Assembly (NCBI GenBank): GCA_016742215.1
Contig: JACVCC010000003.1
Location: forward strand, 248,001 to 312,000
DNA: 64,000 nt
Reading direction: 5' to 3'
Source of the DNA: Brevundimonas sp.
GTDB taxonomy: Bacteria; Pseudomonadota; Alphaproteobacteria; Caulobacterales; Caulobacteraceae
The number at the start of each line of letters is the position of its first letter. Position 1 is the stretch's first letter. Shown here piece by piece: positions 1 to 10,351 of this stretch. The notes beneath the pieces were generated by a model, which made no database searches, was not told the origin of the DNA, and was given only the letters and a program-made list of their open reading frames with translations. The translations under genes and the position numbers were made by a program.

Positions 1-46
1 CGGGTCCTCGACCGGGCTTGCCGATGGCGATGACGCCCAGCTTCAT
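1..46 (-). CDS. rlmH: 23S rRNA (pseudouridine1915-N3)-methyltransferase RlmH, N-terminal fragment
   Basis: Only the first 15 codons lie in the window; the gene runs off the left edge. The reverse strand reads MKLGVIAIGKPGRGP, the usual opening of RlmH, a SPOUT methyltransferase that modifies helix 69 of 23S rRNA. It starts 15 bp after the rsfS stop on the same strand, and nadD-rsfS-rlmH is a very common order in Alphaproteobacteria. The identification rests on this short N-terminus plus the neighbourhood. Confidence 0.75.
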   Translation of the reverse strand, partial: MKLGVIAIGKPGRGP

Positions 47-61
47 CCGGCGATCAGCGGA

Positions 62-466
62 TCAGGCGCGACTGTCGGTGCGGTGACCGCTCTCGACCGA
101 CCAGATCTTCTCGATGTTGTAGAAGGTGCGCACTTCCGGGCGGAACAGGTGGACGATCACGTCGCCTGCATCCAGCAGAACCCAGTCGCAGTGCGGCAGG
201 CCCGAGACCTTCACACGGCCAAGGCCGTGATCCTTCATCAGACGCTGGAGGTGGTCGGCCAGGGCACCGACGTGACGGTGCGAGCGGCCCGAGGCCACGA
301 TCATGGCGTCGGACATCGGGCTCTTGCCGCGCAGGTCGATCAGGACGATGTCCTGCGCCTTGTCGTCATCGAGCTTGGCCAGAATGGCGTTTTCGAGATC
401 GGTGGAGCCGACGGGGAGGGGAGCCTGCGGACCGTCTTCCGAGCGGAGCGGTTCGAACTCTTCCAT
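62..466 (-). CDS. rsfS: Ribosomal silencing factor RsfS
   Basis: 134 aa, the normal size of the RsfS (Iojap/DUF143) family. RsfS binds ribosomal protein uL14 on the large subunit and blocks subunit joining when nutrients are scarce. The family signature is visible in the C-terminal half, where DWVLLDAGDVIVHLF is followed by RPEVRTFYNIEKIW; the N-terminal 20 residues are variable. It lies downstream of nadD and upstream of rlmH on the same strand, with a 116-bp gap to nadD, so it may have its own promoter or be a distal operon member. Confidence 0.93.
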   Translation of the reverse strand: MEEFEPLRSEDGPQAPLPVGSTDLENAILAKLDDDKAQDIVLIDLRGKSPMSDAMIVASGRSHRHVGALADHLQRLMKDHGLGRVKVSGLPHCDWVLLDAGDVIVHLFRPEVRTFYNIEKIWSVESGHRTDSRA

Positions 467-582
467 CTCATGGGCGGTGTTCGAAACGGCGTCGTCTTGC
501 GCGTCGTACGCGGTAGAGGGGGTCAGCGGAGGGCTCCAGAGAGGCTACTAAAGCGGCAGTCTACCACAGACGGCCCCTGCCG

Positions 583-1257
583 TCACGCGCCGCCCTTGCG
601 CGCCGCCTGTCGCAGGGCTGTCGAGGAGCGATGGTTCAGCGGCGCGGTCAGATAGGTCCAGGCCGGCGCCTCCAGATCGGGAAGCAGTTTCGCCTTGTCG
701 GCGGACACCCGTGCCCCCGCGAACCGGGCGGCCGCGGGCGCGGTCCGGCTATCCAGAAGCGAGCCCGGCCGGGCGATCACGGCCATCGGCATCAGCCGCA
801 TGATGTCGGTCCAGCCCCTCCAGCGGTGGAAGCTGGCCAGATTGTCCGACCCCATCAGCCATACGAACCGCACGCCGGGGTGGCGGGCCACCAGCATCCT
901 GAGGGTGTCGATGGTCCACTGCGTGCCCATCCGCGTCTCGACGTCCGAGATGATCATCGCCGGACCCGATGCCGCCAGTCGTGCCGCCTGCTCTGCCGAG
1001 GCCATCCGCTCGGCCAGCGGCGCGCTTTCGCGGGCGTCCTTCAGCGGGTTCTGTGGCGAGACCAGCCAGACCACCCGGTCCAGCCCCAGCCGCCGCATGG
1101 CCGTCTCGGCGACATGGGCGTGACCGTCGTGCGCGGGATTGAACGAGCCGCCGAACAGTCCGACCGCCATGCCCGGCGACAGGTCCAGCCCGTCGCGCAG
1201 GGCGCCCCTGCGGGGTCCGAAGGCTCTCGGCGCGGGACCGGCATGGAAGAAGGACAA
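583..1257 (-). CDS. nadD: Nicotinate-nucleotide adenylyltransferase NadD
   Basis: Adenylates nicotinate mononucleotide to deamido-NAD in NAD synthesis. The nucleotidyltransferase HIGH-type motif is GLFGGSFNPAHDGH, at about residues 33-46. Later motifs include SDNLASFHRWRGW and a C-terminal RSSTALR, the counterpart of ISSTxIR. The start is uncertain. The longest frame opens with a TTG at 1257 and gives 224 aa with a 29-residue leader; an internal ATG at 1170 (MAVGLFGG) would give 195 aa, closer to the shorter family members. Neither start has a strong Shine-Dalgarno sequence. First gene of the probable nadD-rsfS-rlmH unit. Confidence 0.93.
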   Translation of the reverse strand: MSFFHAGPAPRAFGPRRGALRDGLDLSPGMAVGLFGGSFNPAHDGHAHVAETAMRRLGLDRVVWLVSPQNPLKDARESAPLAERMASAEQAARLAASGPAMIISDVETRMGTQWTIDTLRMLVARHPGVRFVWLMGSDNLASFHRWRGWTDIMRLMPMAVIARPGSLLDSRTAPAAARFAGARVSADKAKLLPDLEAPAWTYLTAPLNHRSSTALRQAARKGGA

Positions 1258-1340
1258 GGCGGGCTCGCGCGACTTTTGCTCAGCCGTGCCCTAACACGCC
1301 GGAACCCGCCTCGCCAGCATTCCGCACGCGGACCGTTCCG

Positions 1341-2333
1341 TCAGCCCGTGAAGCTGTCGCAGTGGCGTTTCACCAGCGCTGTATACTCCGCCAGCGTGCC
1401 GGCGATGTCGGCCTCCTCGCGCAGGGCATCGACGCGGTCAGGACTCTCCAGTGGAAAGGGCTCCCAGACGCCCGGAGCGGTGCAGCGACCCTGGGTGCCG
1501 TACCGCTGGGGTCGGTTCTCGGCCACGGCGATGCGGTCGAACAGATAGCCGTAGTTGCCGCCCGACACCTCGCCCTGTTCCACCAGCGGTTCCATCAGGG
1601 CCAGCACATGGCGCTGGAAGTCGCGGTCGTTGTCCGCGTGCTGGGCCATCAGCCAAGCCGAGCTGGAAGCCCGCTCACCGGTGGCGCTGCGGGTGAACCA
1701 GCCGTTGGCGGCGACGTCGGCCTTCAGCCATTCGGTGTTGTCCTTGTCGGTGATGCAGGTCGCGCGCCCAAGGCGGCTCATCAGGCGGGCGTTGGCGGCA
1801 GGGCTGACCTCGCCCCAGACCTGGGCGCCGGCGTCAAAGGCGTGACGGTGCAACTGGTCCCGGGCCGCCCGGCGCTCCAGCTCCCGTGCACGGGGGTTGG
1901 TGTCGGCAGCTGCGCGCACGTATCGGTCGGAAGCCCATTTGAAAGGCTCCTCGGTCGAGACCTGTCCGTTCTCCATGCCCTCGACGAACAGCAGCCATTT
2001 GCCCCAGGCTTCCGAAGCGGCGGCACGGTCATCGTCGAAGCTCGCCTGATCCGCAGCCTGCGCGGCTGCGGCGAGGTTCTCCTGGAGGACGGCCTCGGCC
2101 TCGGTCAGACAGCGGCGCGGGCCGCCTTCCACCATCGTGCGCCGGTGCAACGCCACCGACATCGCGCCGAGATCGGCCCCCGATGCCTTCAGCGCCATGT
2201 AATCAAAGCTGGAAGCCGCCTCGACATCCTCGGCCAAGGGGATGAGCTCGGGTGGCAGCTGCGCGCCGGCAGGAACGGACTGGAAGCCTGCAGCCATCAG
2301 GGCGACTGTGGCGATCAAGGCGACGCGAAGCAT
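1341..2333 (-). CDS. Exported DUF6624-type protein of unknown function
   Basis: 330 aa from the ATG at 2333, chosen because GGGAGGG lies just upstream and because the product then begins with a clean signal peptide (residues 1-24, ending PAGAQ). The C-terminal half carries features I associate with DUF6624: SAWLMAQHADNDRDFQ, then a YLFDR segment and RYGTQG. Three cysteines in the mature part could form disulfides in the periplasm. No catalytic motif is apparent. It lies between obg and nadD on the same strand, with 49 bp to obg, so it may be co-transcribed with obg. Function is unknown. Confidence 0.7.
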   Translation of the reverse strand: MLRVALIATVALMAAGFQSVPAGAQLPPELIPLAEDVEAASSFDYMALKASGADLGAMSVALHRRTMVEGGPRRCLTEAEAVLQENLAAAAQAADQASFDDDRAAASEAWGKWLLFVEGMENGQVSTEEPFKWASDRYVRAAADTNPRARELERRAARDQLHRHAFDAGAQVWGEVSPAANARLMSRLGRATCITDKDNTEWLKADVAANGWFTRSATGERASSSAWLMAQHADNDRDFQRHVLALMEPLVEQGEVSGGNYGYLFDRIAVAENRPQRYGTQGRCTAPGVWEPFPLESPDRVDALREEADIAGTLAEYTALVKRHCDSFTG

Positions 2334-2382
2334 TTGAAACCCTCCCGTTACACGGGAGTAGGTGTGTCGCTTCGCGTCGAAA

Positions 2383-5389
<3,007 letters not shown>

Positions 5390-5478
5390 GTTCGCCCCCG
5401 CGCCAGCCCGTATACCGCCACACGATCTCGATCAACGATAGCTTGTCTCGTGTCGCGCAACACGGCACCCTCCGACCC

Positions 5479-6264
5479 GTGAAGATCGATGCTTCCAGCC
5501 TGATGAATCTGCTGACGCCGCTCAGGGTGTCGGATCAGGCGCGCGAGGAGCGTCTGGCCGCGCAGGCCGAGGCGAAAATTCGGGACGCCCGAACCGCCAT
5601 GGAGGCGTTGAGCAAGCGCCGCAGCGAGGCGTCGGAGGAACGCAAGGCGCTCGCCCGCCAGAAGATTGAGCAACTCAAGCAGCGCCTGCAGATGGTGCAG
5701 TCGATGGCGAGCGCGGATCCAAAGGGGACCGCCCGACTCGCCGCTCAGCTGGCGCGGGAGCTTGGAGCTGCGGTGAAGGAATATGCCGCGGCGGGCGGTA
5801 CAGGCGCGGCTGGGAACGGTTCTGTCGCCCGGACTTCGGCGGCCGCAGAGGCGCCTATTGATGGCGAGGCTACTGCGGCGGCCGCGAGTGCAGAGCCGGG
5901 CTCTGGCGCGGAAGCAAGCGCTGCCGGAACACCGGAAACGCAGAAGGATGGCGAGAACGGAGAGGACGGCGGCAAGCCCGCCAATCCCTACCAGCAGGCG
6001 ATCGACCAGCAACAGGCGCGCGCCGCCGAGTTCAGTCGCCGTACAGAACAGGCCCGGGCCGATCAGGAGTTTCTTGGCGAGGCGCGAAAACTGGCCGCGC
6101 AGATCCGCGCGATGGTCCGCAACGCCGCCGACCGTTCGCCGGGCGAAGAGGGTTCGGTCGGCCCCGAAGAAGCGCGCGAACTGAAGGCCACCGTCGCGGA
6201 ACTGGACCGGCAAATAGAAACCGCCCAGGGCGACCTGGGCGGCTCCATTTCGATCCTGGTCTAG
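5479..6264 (+). CDS. Hypothetical Ala/Glu-rich coiled-coil protein
   Basis: About 261 aa from a GTG at 5479 (reading KIDASSLMNLLTPL). A longer version from the ATG at 5371 would overlap the divergent acyltransferase start. No start has a convincing ribosome-binding site. Residues about 20-100 are predicted to be heptad-like (long Arg/Glu/Ala/Gln runs), the middle is a low-complexity Ala/Gly/Ser/Glu linker, and a second coiled coil closes the protein. There is no signal peptide or membrane segment, so it is probably cytoplasmic and structural. I recognise no domain. It is convergent with ald, 13 bp away. Confidence 0.6.
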   Translation: MKIDASSLMNLLTPLRVSDQAREERLAAQAEAKIRDARTAMEALSKRRSEASEERKALARQKIEQLKQRLQMVQSMASADPKGTARLAAQLARELGAAVKEYAAAGGTGAAGNGSVARTSAAAEAPIDGEATAAAASAEPGSGAEASAAGTPETQKDGENGEDGGKPANPYQQAIDQQQARAAEFSRRTEQARADQEFLGEARKLAAQIRAMVRNAADRSPGEEGSVGPEEARELKATVAELDRQIETAQGDLGGSISILV

Positions 6265-6277
6265 ATCGGGCCGGGGT

Positions 6278-7396
6278 TCAGCCCTTGGCCCAGACGCCGA
6301 ACGGGTCGGACCACGGCAGGCCCATGGCTTCGGCCACCGCCGGATAGGTGATCTCGCCCTTCAGCACGTTCAGGCCGCGCGCCAGGTGCGGGTTCTTCTT
6401 CAGCGCTTCCAGACCGTGGTCGGCCAGCGCCAGACCGAAGGGCAGGGTGGCGTTGTTCAGGGCTTCCGACGACGTGCGCGGCGCGGCGCCCGGCATGTTG
6501 GCCACGCAGTAGTGGACCACGTTCTCGACGACATAGGTCGGGTCTTCGTGGGTCGTGGCGTGGCTGGTCTCGAAGCAGCCGCCCTGGTCGATGGCGACAT
6601 CGACCAGAACCGAGCCCGGCTTCATCGACTTCAGCTGTTCCTTGCTGATCAGGGTCGGGGCCTCGGCGCCCGGGACCAGCACGGCGCCGATGACGACGTC
6701 CGCCTTGACGATCTCTTCCTCGATCGCGCCGATCGAGGAGTAACGGGTGATCACGCGGCCGTTGGTGACTTCGTCGATATAGGCCATGCGCGGGATCGAG
6801 CGTTCCAGCACCACCACCTCGGCGCCCAGACCCATGGCCATGCGGGCCGCGTTCAGGCCGACGACGCCGCCGCCCAGCACCAGCACGCGGGCCGGAGCCA
6901 CGCCCGGAACGCCGCAGAACAGCAGGCCCATGCCGCCGTTGTGCTTCAGCAGGGTCTCGGCCGCCGAGAAGACGGCGATCCGGCCGGCGACTTCCGACAT
7001 CGGGGCCAGCAGCGGCAGGCCGCCCTGGGCGTTCGTCACCGTCTCATAGGCCACGGCGGCGCATTTCGAGGCGATCAGGCCCTTGGTCTGCTCGGGGTCC
7101 GGGGCCAGGTGCAGGTAGGTGAAGAGGATCTGGTCCTCGCGGAGCATTTCCCACTCGACCTTCTGGGGCTCCTTCACCTTCACGATCATGTCGTTCCCGG
7201 CGAAGATCTCGGCCGCGGTAGCGACGATCTTCGCGCCCGCCTTGACGTAGTCGGCGTCGGTGAAGCCGGCGCCCAGACCGGCGCCCTTCTCGATCGAGAC
7301 CGCGTGGCCGTGGGCCACATATTCGCGCACGGCGGTCGGCGTCAGGCCGATGCGGTGCTCGTTCTTCTTGATTTCCTTGGGGACGCCGACGCGCAT
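6278..7396 (-). CDS. ald: Alanine dehydrogenase
   Basis: 372 aa, the family's standard length. It interconverts L-alanine and pyruvate plus ammonia with NAD. The N-terminus MRVGVPKEIKKNEHRIG, the KVKEPQ motif, the GGGVVGLNAARMAMGLGA dinucleotide fold and DVAIDQGGCFETS are all diagnostic. The ATG at 7396 is preceded by GAGGAA at good spacing; the open frame continues upstream only by chance. It is transcribed divergently from an Lrp-type regulator, with a perfect palindrome at 7514-7534 between them, the classic arrangement for alanine-responsive control. Confidence 0.97.
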   Translation of the reverse strand: MRVGVPKEIKKNEHRIGLTPTAVREYVAHGHAVSIEKGAGLGAGFTDADYVKAGAKIVATAAEIFAGNDMIVKVKEPQKVEWEMLREDQILFTYLHLAPDPEQTKGLIASKCAAVAYETVTNAQGGLPLLAPMSEVAGRIAVFSAAETLLKHNGGMGLLFCGVPGVAPARVLVLGGGVVGLNAARMAMGLGAEVVVLERSIPRMAYIDEVTNGRVITRYSSIGAIEEEIVKADVVIGAVLVPGAEAPTLISKEQLKSMKPGSVLVDVAIDQGGCFETSHATTHEDPTYVVENVVHYCVANMPGAAPRTSSEALNNATLPFGLALADHGLEALKKNPHLARGLNVLKGEITYPAVAEAMGLPWSDPFGVWAKG

Positions 7397-7513
7397 GGGA
7401 GTTTCCTCTGCCTGAACGATGGACGGGCGCACTCTGCGGCGGCTCCGTTTCGCGCGCAATCTAGCGATGGACCGAACGCAGGTTCCTGTTCTTTTCTCCA
7501 ACTGAACGGCATA

Positions 7514-7534
7514 CATTCGCAGAATCTGCGAATG
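7514..7534. promoter_or_regulatory. Perfect 21-bp palindrome, probable Lrp-family operator for ald
   Basis: Arms CATTCGCAGA and TCTGCGAATG are exactly complementary around a single central A. The site lies between the ald and lrp-like start codons, and its last three bases are the ATG proposed for the regulator. It probably binds the neighbouring Lrp/AsnC protein and controls both genes. Binding is inferred from symmetry and position. Confidence 0.8.
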
Positions 7535-8020
7535 AGGTCGCACTTGAAGACGATTTCCGCCGTCACCCTCGACGATACTGACCGCAAGATGATCCGTGCG
7601 CTTCAGGGCGACGGGCGCATGACCAACGCCGATCTGGCCAAGGCGGTGAACCTGTCCGAAAGCGCCTGCTTGCGCCGCTTGCGCGCGTTGGAGGCGGAGG
7701 GCGTCATCAGCCGCTACGCCGCCATCATCAACGAGCGCGCCGTCGGCCTGCCGATCAGCGTCTTCGTCACCGTCACCCTGTCATCCCAGGCCGAGACCGC
7801 CCTGACCGCCTTCGAGACCGCCATCGCCACCGTGCCGGAGGTCGTCGAATGCTATCTGATGACCGGCGGCTCGGACTATCTGCTGCGTCTTGTGGTCCGC
7901 GACGTTGACGACCTCGAGCGGGTCCACTCGCGCGAGCTCACCCGCATCCCGGGCGTCACCCGTGTCTCCTCCAGCGTCGCCATGCGCACGGTGGTGAAAC
8001 GCGGGGCATTGCCGGTCTAG
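7532..8020 (+). CDS. Lrp/AsnC-family transcriptional regulator, probable alanine-responsive regulator of ald
   Basis: 162 aa. An N-terminal winged helix-turn-helix (about residues 12-65, with DRKMIRALQGDGRMTNADLA and a recognition helix around SESACLRRLRALE) is followed by a RAM effector-binding domain (GLPISVFVTVTL, then ECYLMTGGSDYLLRL). Small amino acids usually tune these octameric regulators, and proteins divergent from ald respond to alanine in other bacteria. The ATG at 7532 overlaps the palindrome, so the mRNA may be leaderless or start at the TTG at 7545. Its stop shares a CTAG with the convergent SRPBCC gene. Confidence 0.92.
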   Translation: MRSHLKTISAVTLDDTDRKMIRALQGDGRMTNADLAKAVNLSESACLRRLRALEAEGVISRYAAIINERAVGLPISVFVTVTLSSQAETALTAFETAIATVPEVVECYLMTGGSDYLLRLVVRDVDDLERVHSRELTRIPGVTRVSSSVAMRTVVKRGALPV

Positions 8021-8493
8021 ACGTAGAAGCCCTCGCGCAGGTTGATGCCATGCTCGACCCAGATCTTGAGCGCCGCCAGCATCTGCGACCAGCCCTGGCA
8101 GTTGCCGAACGCGGCCTTGAGGCCTGTCGGCGTCTCGCGCCAGCCGCCTTCCTCGATGGTCACCAGGGTGCGTCCGTCATCGAGGGCGTCGAAGGTGAAG
8201 ACGACGGTGGTCATGTAGGACGCTCGCACCACTGGATCGCCATCCGCCGGCGGGCCCTCGTTGGCCTCCCACTGCAGGACGATCCGGCGGTTCTTCTCCA
8301 CCTCGACGATCTCGACCGGGAAGGCGCCGGGGAAGTCGGCGAACTCCCACTGCACCGTCTTTCCGGTCTCCATCCGACCGACGGCGCCGCCGGTGGTGAA
8401 ATAGGCTGACAGGTTCGCCGGATCGGCGACGGCCTCGAACACCTCCTCGACCGGGCGGGCGATCCGGCCGGACACCTTGAACTTCAGTTCCAT
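8017..8493 (-). CDS. SRPBCC (AHSA1-like) domain protein
   Basis: 158 aa from the ATG at 8493, which has AAGGAG upstream. The START-like fold is indicated by the opening SGRIARPVEEVFEAVADP, a TTVVFTFD strand and a long C-terminal helix (GWSQMLAALKIWVEHG). These small proteins have a hydrophobic ligand cavity; the ligand is unknown. It is divergent from an ArsR-type repressor, a pairing seen very widely, which suggests that the repressor controls it through the palindrome at 8522-8541. Confidence 0.85.
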   Translation of the reverse strand: MELKFKVSGRIARPVEEVFEAVADPANLSAYFTTGGAVGRMETGKTVQWEFADFPGAFPVEIVEVEKNRRIVLQWEANEGPPADGDPVVRASYMTTVVFTFDALDDGRTLVTIEEGGWRETPTGLKAAFGNCQGWSQMLAALKIWVEHGINLREGFYV

Positions 8494-8521
8494 GGGCTGG
8501 GCTCCTTGTCTGTGGCCCATA

Positions 8522-8541
8522 ATGTTATATTCTTATAACAT
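8522..8541. promoter_or_regulatory. Inverted repeat, probable ArsR-family operator
   Basis: ATGTTATA and TATAACAT form perfect 8-bp arms around TTCT, in an AT-rich island of otherwise GC-rich DNA. It overlaps the start codon of the ArsR gene (8540) and lies 28 bp upstream of the SRPBCC gene. The arms resemble a Zur half-site, but the 4-nt spacer does not fit a Zur box, so self-binding by the ArsR protein is favoured. Confidence 0.75.
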
Positions 8542-8863
8542 GTCAACCGAGGCGAATCAGGACCGGGTTTTCAAGGCCCTGTCGGCTAGCGTGCGCCGCG
8601 CCCTGCTGGACGCCCTGAAGGACCAGCCGCAGACGACCGGCGCCCTGTGCGAGCGGTTCGCCCCGCTGGATCGATGCACGGTGATGCAGCATCTGAAGGT
8701 GCTGGAGGGCGCGGACCTGATCATCGTCCAGCGCAAGGGTAGGGAGCGGTGGAACCACCTGAACCCCCTGCCCATCAAGCAGATCAACGACCGCTGGATC
8801 GGCCCGCACGCCGCGCGGGCCGTCGAGGTCCTCGACCGGCTGAAGACCGATCTGGAAGGCTGA
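8540..8863 (+). CDS. ArsR-family winged-helix transcriptional repressor
   Basis: 107 aa. The fold is evident from RVFKALSASVRRALLDAL at the N-terminus, a recognition region around DRCTVMQHLKVLE and a wing LIIVQRKGRERWNHLN. The metal-binding ELCVCDL motif of ArsR/SmtB is absent, so this belongs to the non-metal branch commonly paired with SRPBCC proteins. The ATG at 8540 lies within the inverted repeat, which implies autoregulation. Its stop abuts the stop of the convergent dehydrogenase with no spacing. Confidence 0.88.
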   Translation: MSTEANQDRVFKALSASVRRALLDALKDQPQTTGALCERFAPLDRCTVMQHLKVLEGADLIIVQRKGRERWNHLNPLPIKQINDRWIGPHAARAVEVLDRLKTDLEG

Positions 8864-10315
8864 CTATTTCAGCGCCAGCGTCAGGGCCTTGATGTCCACG
8901 TATTCGTTGATGCCGTGGGTCGAGCCCTCCTTGCCGTAGCCGGAGGACTTCACCCCGCCGAACGGAGCGACCGCCGTGGACATCAGGCCGGTGTTGATCC
9001 CGCACATGCCCGCCTCGATCCGCCGGCCGATGCGGAAGGCCCGGTCCAGATCGCGGGTGAACAGATAGGAGGCCAGGCCGAACTCGCTGTCGTTCGCCTT
9101 CTCCAGCACCTCGGCCTCGTTCTCGAACGGGAACACCGGGATAAGCGGGCCGAAGGTCTCCTCGTCCCGGAACAGCTTGTCGTTGCCGCCCAGCGTCACG
9201 GTCGGCTGGAAGAAGCGTCCGCCCAACTCATGCCGCGTCCCGCCGGTCAGCACCTTGCCGCCCGAGGCCTGCACCTTCGTCAGGTGCTCCTCGACCTTCG
9301 CGATGGCCTTGTCCTCGATCAGCGGTCCAACCTTGACCCCGGCCTCGAAGGCGGAGCCGACCGGGATCTTCGCCACCTCGGCCGCCAGCTTCTGCGCATA
9401 GGCCTCCGCGACCGGGGCCTCGACATAGACCCGGTTCGGGCAGACGCAGGTCTGGCCCGAGTTGCGGAACTTGCCCTTTATGGTCTCGGCCACGGCCAGA
9501 TCCAGATCGGCGTCGGCGAACACGATCAGGGGCGCCGCGCCGCCCAGCTCCATCGACACCCGCTTGAGCGTCGGCGCGCACTGCTCGGCCAGCTTGCGGC
9601 CCACGGGCGTTGAGCCGGTGAAACTGAGCTTGCGGATCTCCGGCGAGGCGGTCAGCACGCCGCCGATGGTCGCCGCATCGCCGGTGATCACGCTCAGCGC
9701 GCCCTTCGGCAGACCCGCCTGGTACGCCAGTTCGGCCAGGGCGATGGCGGTGAAGGGCGTCTGGCTGGCCGGCTTGACGACGGCGGTGCAGCCGGCCGCG
9801 AAGGCCGGCCCCAGCTTGCGTGTCAGCATCGCTGCCGGGAAGTTCCACGGCGTGATCAGGGCGCAGGGGCCGACGGCCTCGCGGAACGTCACGATCACAT
9901 GGCCCAGCGGGCTGTCATGGGTCTCGCCCAGCAGCCGCTCGGACTCGCCGGCGAACCATTTGATGAAGCCGTTGGCATAGGCGACCTCGCCCTTCGCCTC
10001 CTCGAACGGCTTGCCGTTCTCCAGGGCCATCAGGGCGCCGAGGCCCTCGGTGTTCTCGTCGATCAGCCGCGCCCATTCGCGCAGGAAGGCGGCGCGTTTG
10101 TGCGGGTCCGACCGCGACCAGTCGGGGAAGGCGTCGACGGCCGAGCGGATCGCCTGCTCGGTCTCGGCGACGCCGAGGTCCGGCACATGGCCGATGATCT
10201 CGCCCGTCGCCGGGTCGTCCACCGCGATTCGCTTGGCCCCCGTGACGGCCTCCCCCGCGATCAGGGCGTGTTCACGCAGCAGCTTCAGGCCGGCGTCGCG
10301 GGCGGAGTTCGTCAT
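8864..10315 (-). CDS. gabD: NAD(P)-dependent succinate-semialdehyde dehydrogenase (GabD-like)
   Basis: 483 aa, the size of GabD. Aldehyde dehydrogenase landmarks are present: TPWNFPAAMLTRK (about 155), FTGSTPVGRKLAEQC, the general base in ELGGAAP (Glu256), the catalytic cysteine in SGQTCVCPNR (Cys290), and a C-terminal PFGGVKSSGYGKEG. The probable reaction is oxidation of succinate semialdehyde to succinate; related enzymes use glutarate semialdehyde, and substrate cannot be fixed from sequence. It lies 36 bp downstream of the MHS transporter on the same strand, so uptake and oxidation of a carboxylic compound may be co-expressed. Confidence 0.88.
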   Translation of the reverse strand: MTNSARDAGLKLLREHALIAGEAVTGAKRIAVDDPATGEIIGHVPDLGVAETEQAIRSAVDAFPDWSRSDPHKRAAFLREWARLIDENTEGLGALMALENGKPFEEAKGEVAYANGFIKWFAGESERLLGETHDSPLGHVIVTFREAVGPCALITPWNFPAAMLTRKLGPAFAAGCTAVVKPASQTPFTAIALAELAYQAGLPKGALSVITGDAATIGGVLTASPEIRKLSFTGSTPVGRKLAEQCAPTLKRVSMELGGAAPLIVFADADLDLAVAETIKGKFRNSGQTCVCPNRVYVEAPVAEAYAQKLAAEVAKIPVGSAFEAGVKVGPLIEDKAIAKVEEHLTKVQASGGKVLTGGTRHELGGRFFQPTVTLGGNDKLFRDEETFGPLIPVFPFENEAEVLEKANDSEFGLASYLFTRDLDRAFRIGRRIEAGMCGINTGLMSTAVAPFGGVKSSGYGKEGSTHGINEYVDIKALTLALK

Positions 10316-10351
10316 GGGTTCGGTCCTGTTCGGGGAGGAACGGGTAACGCG

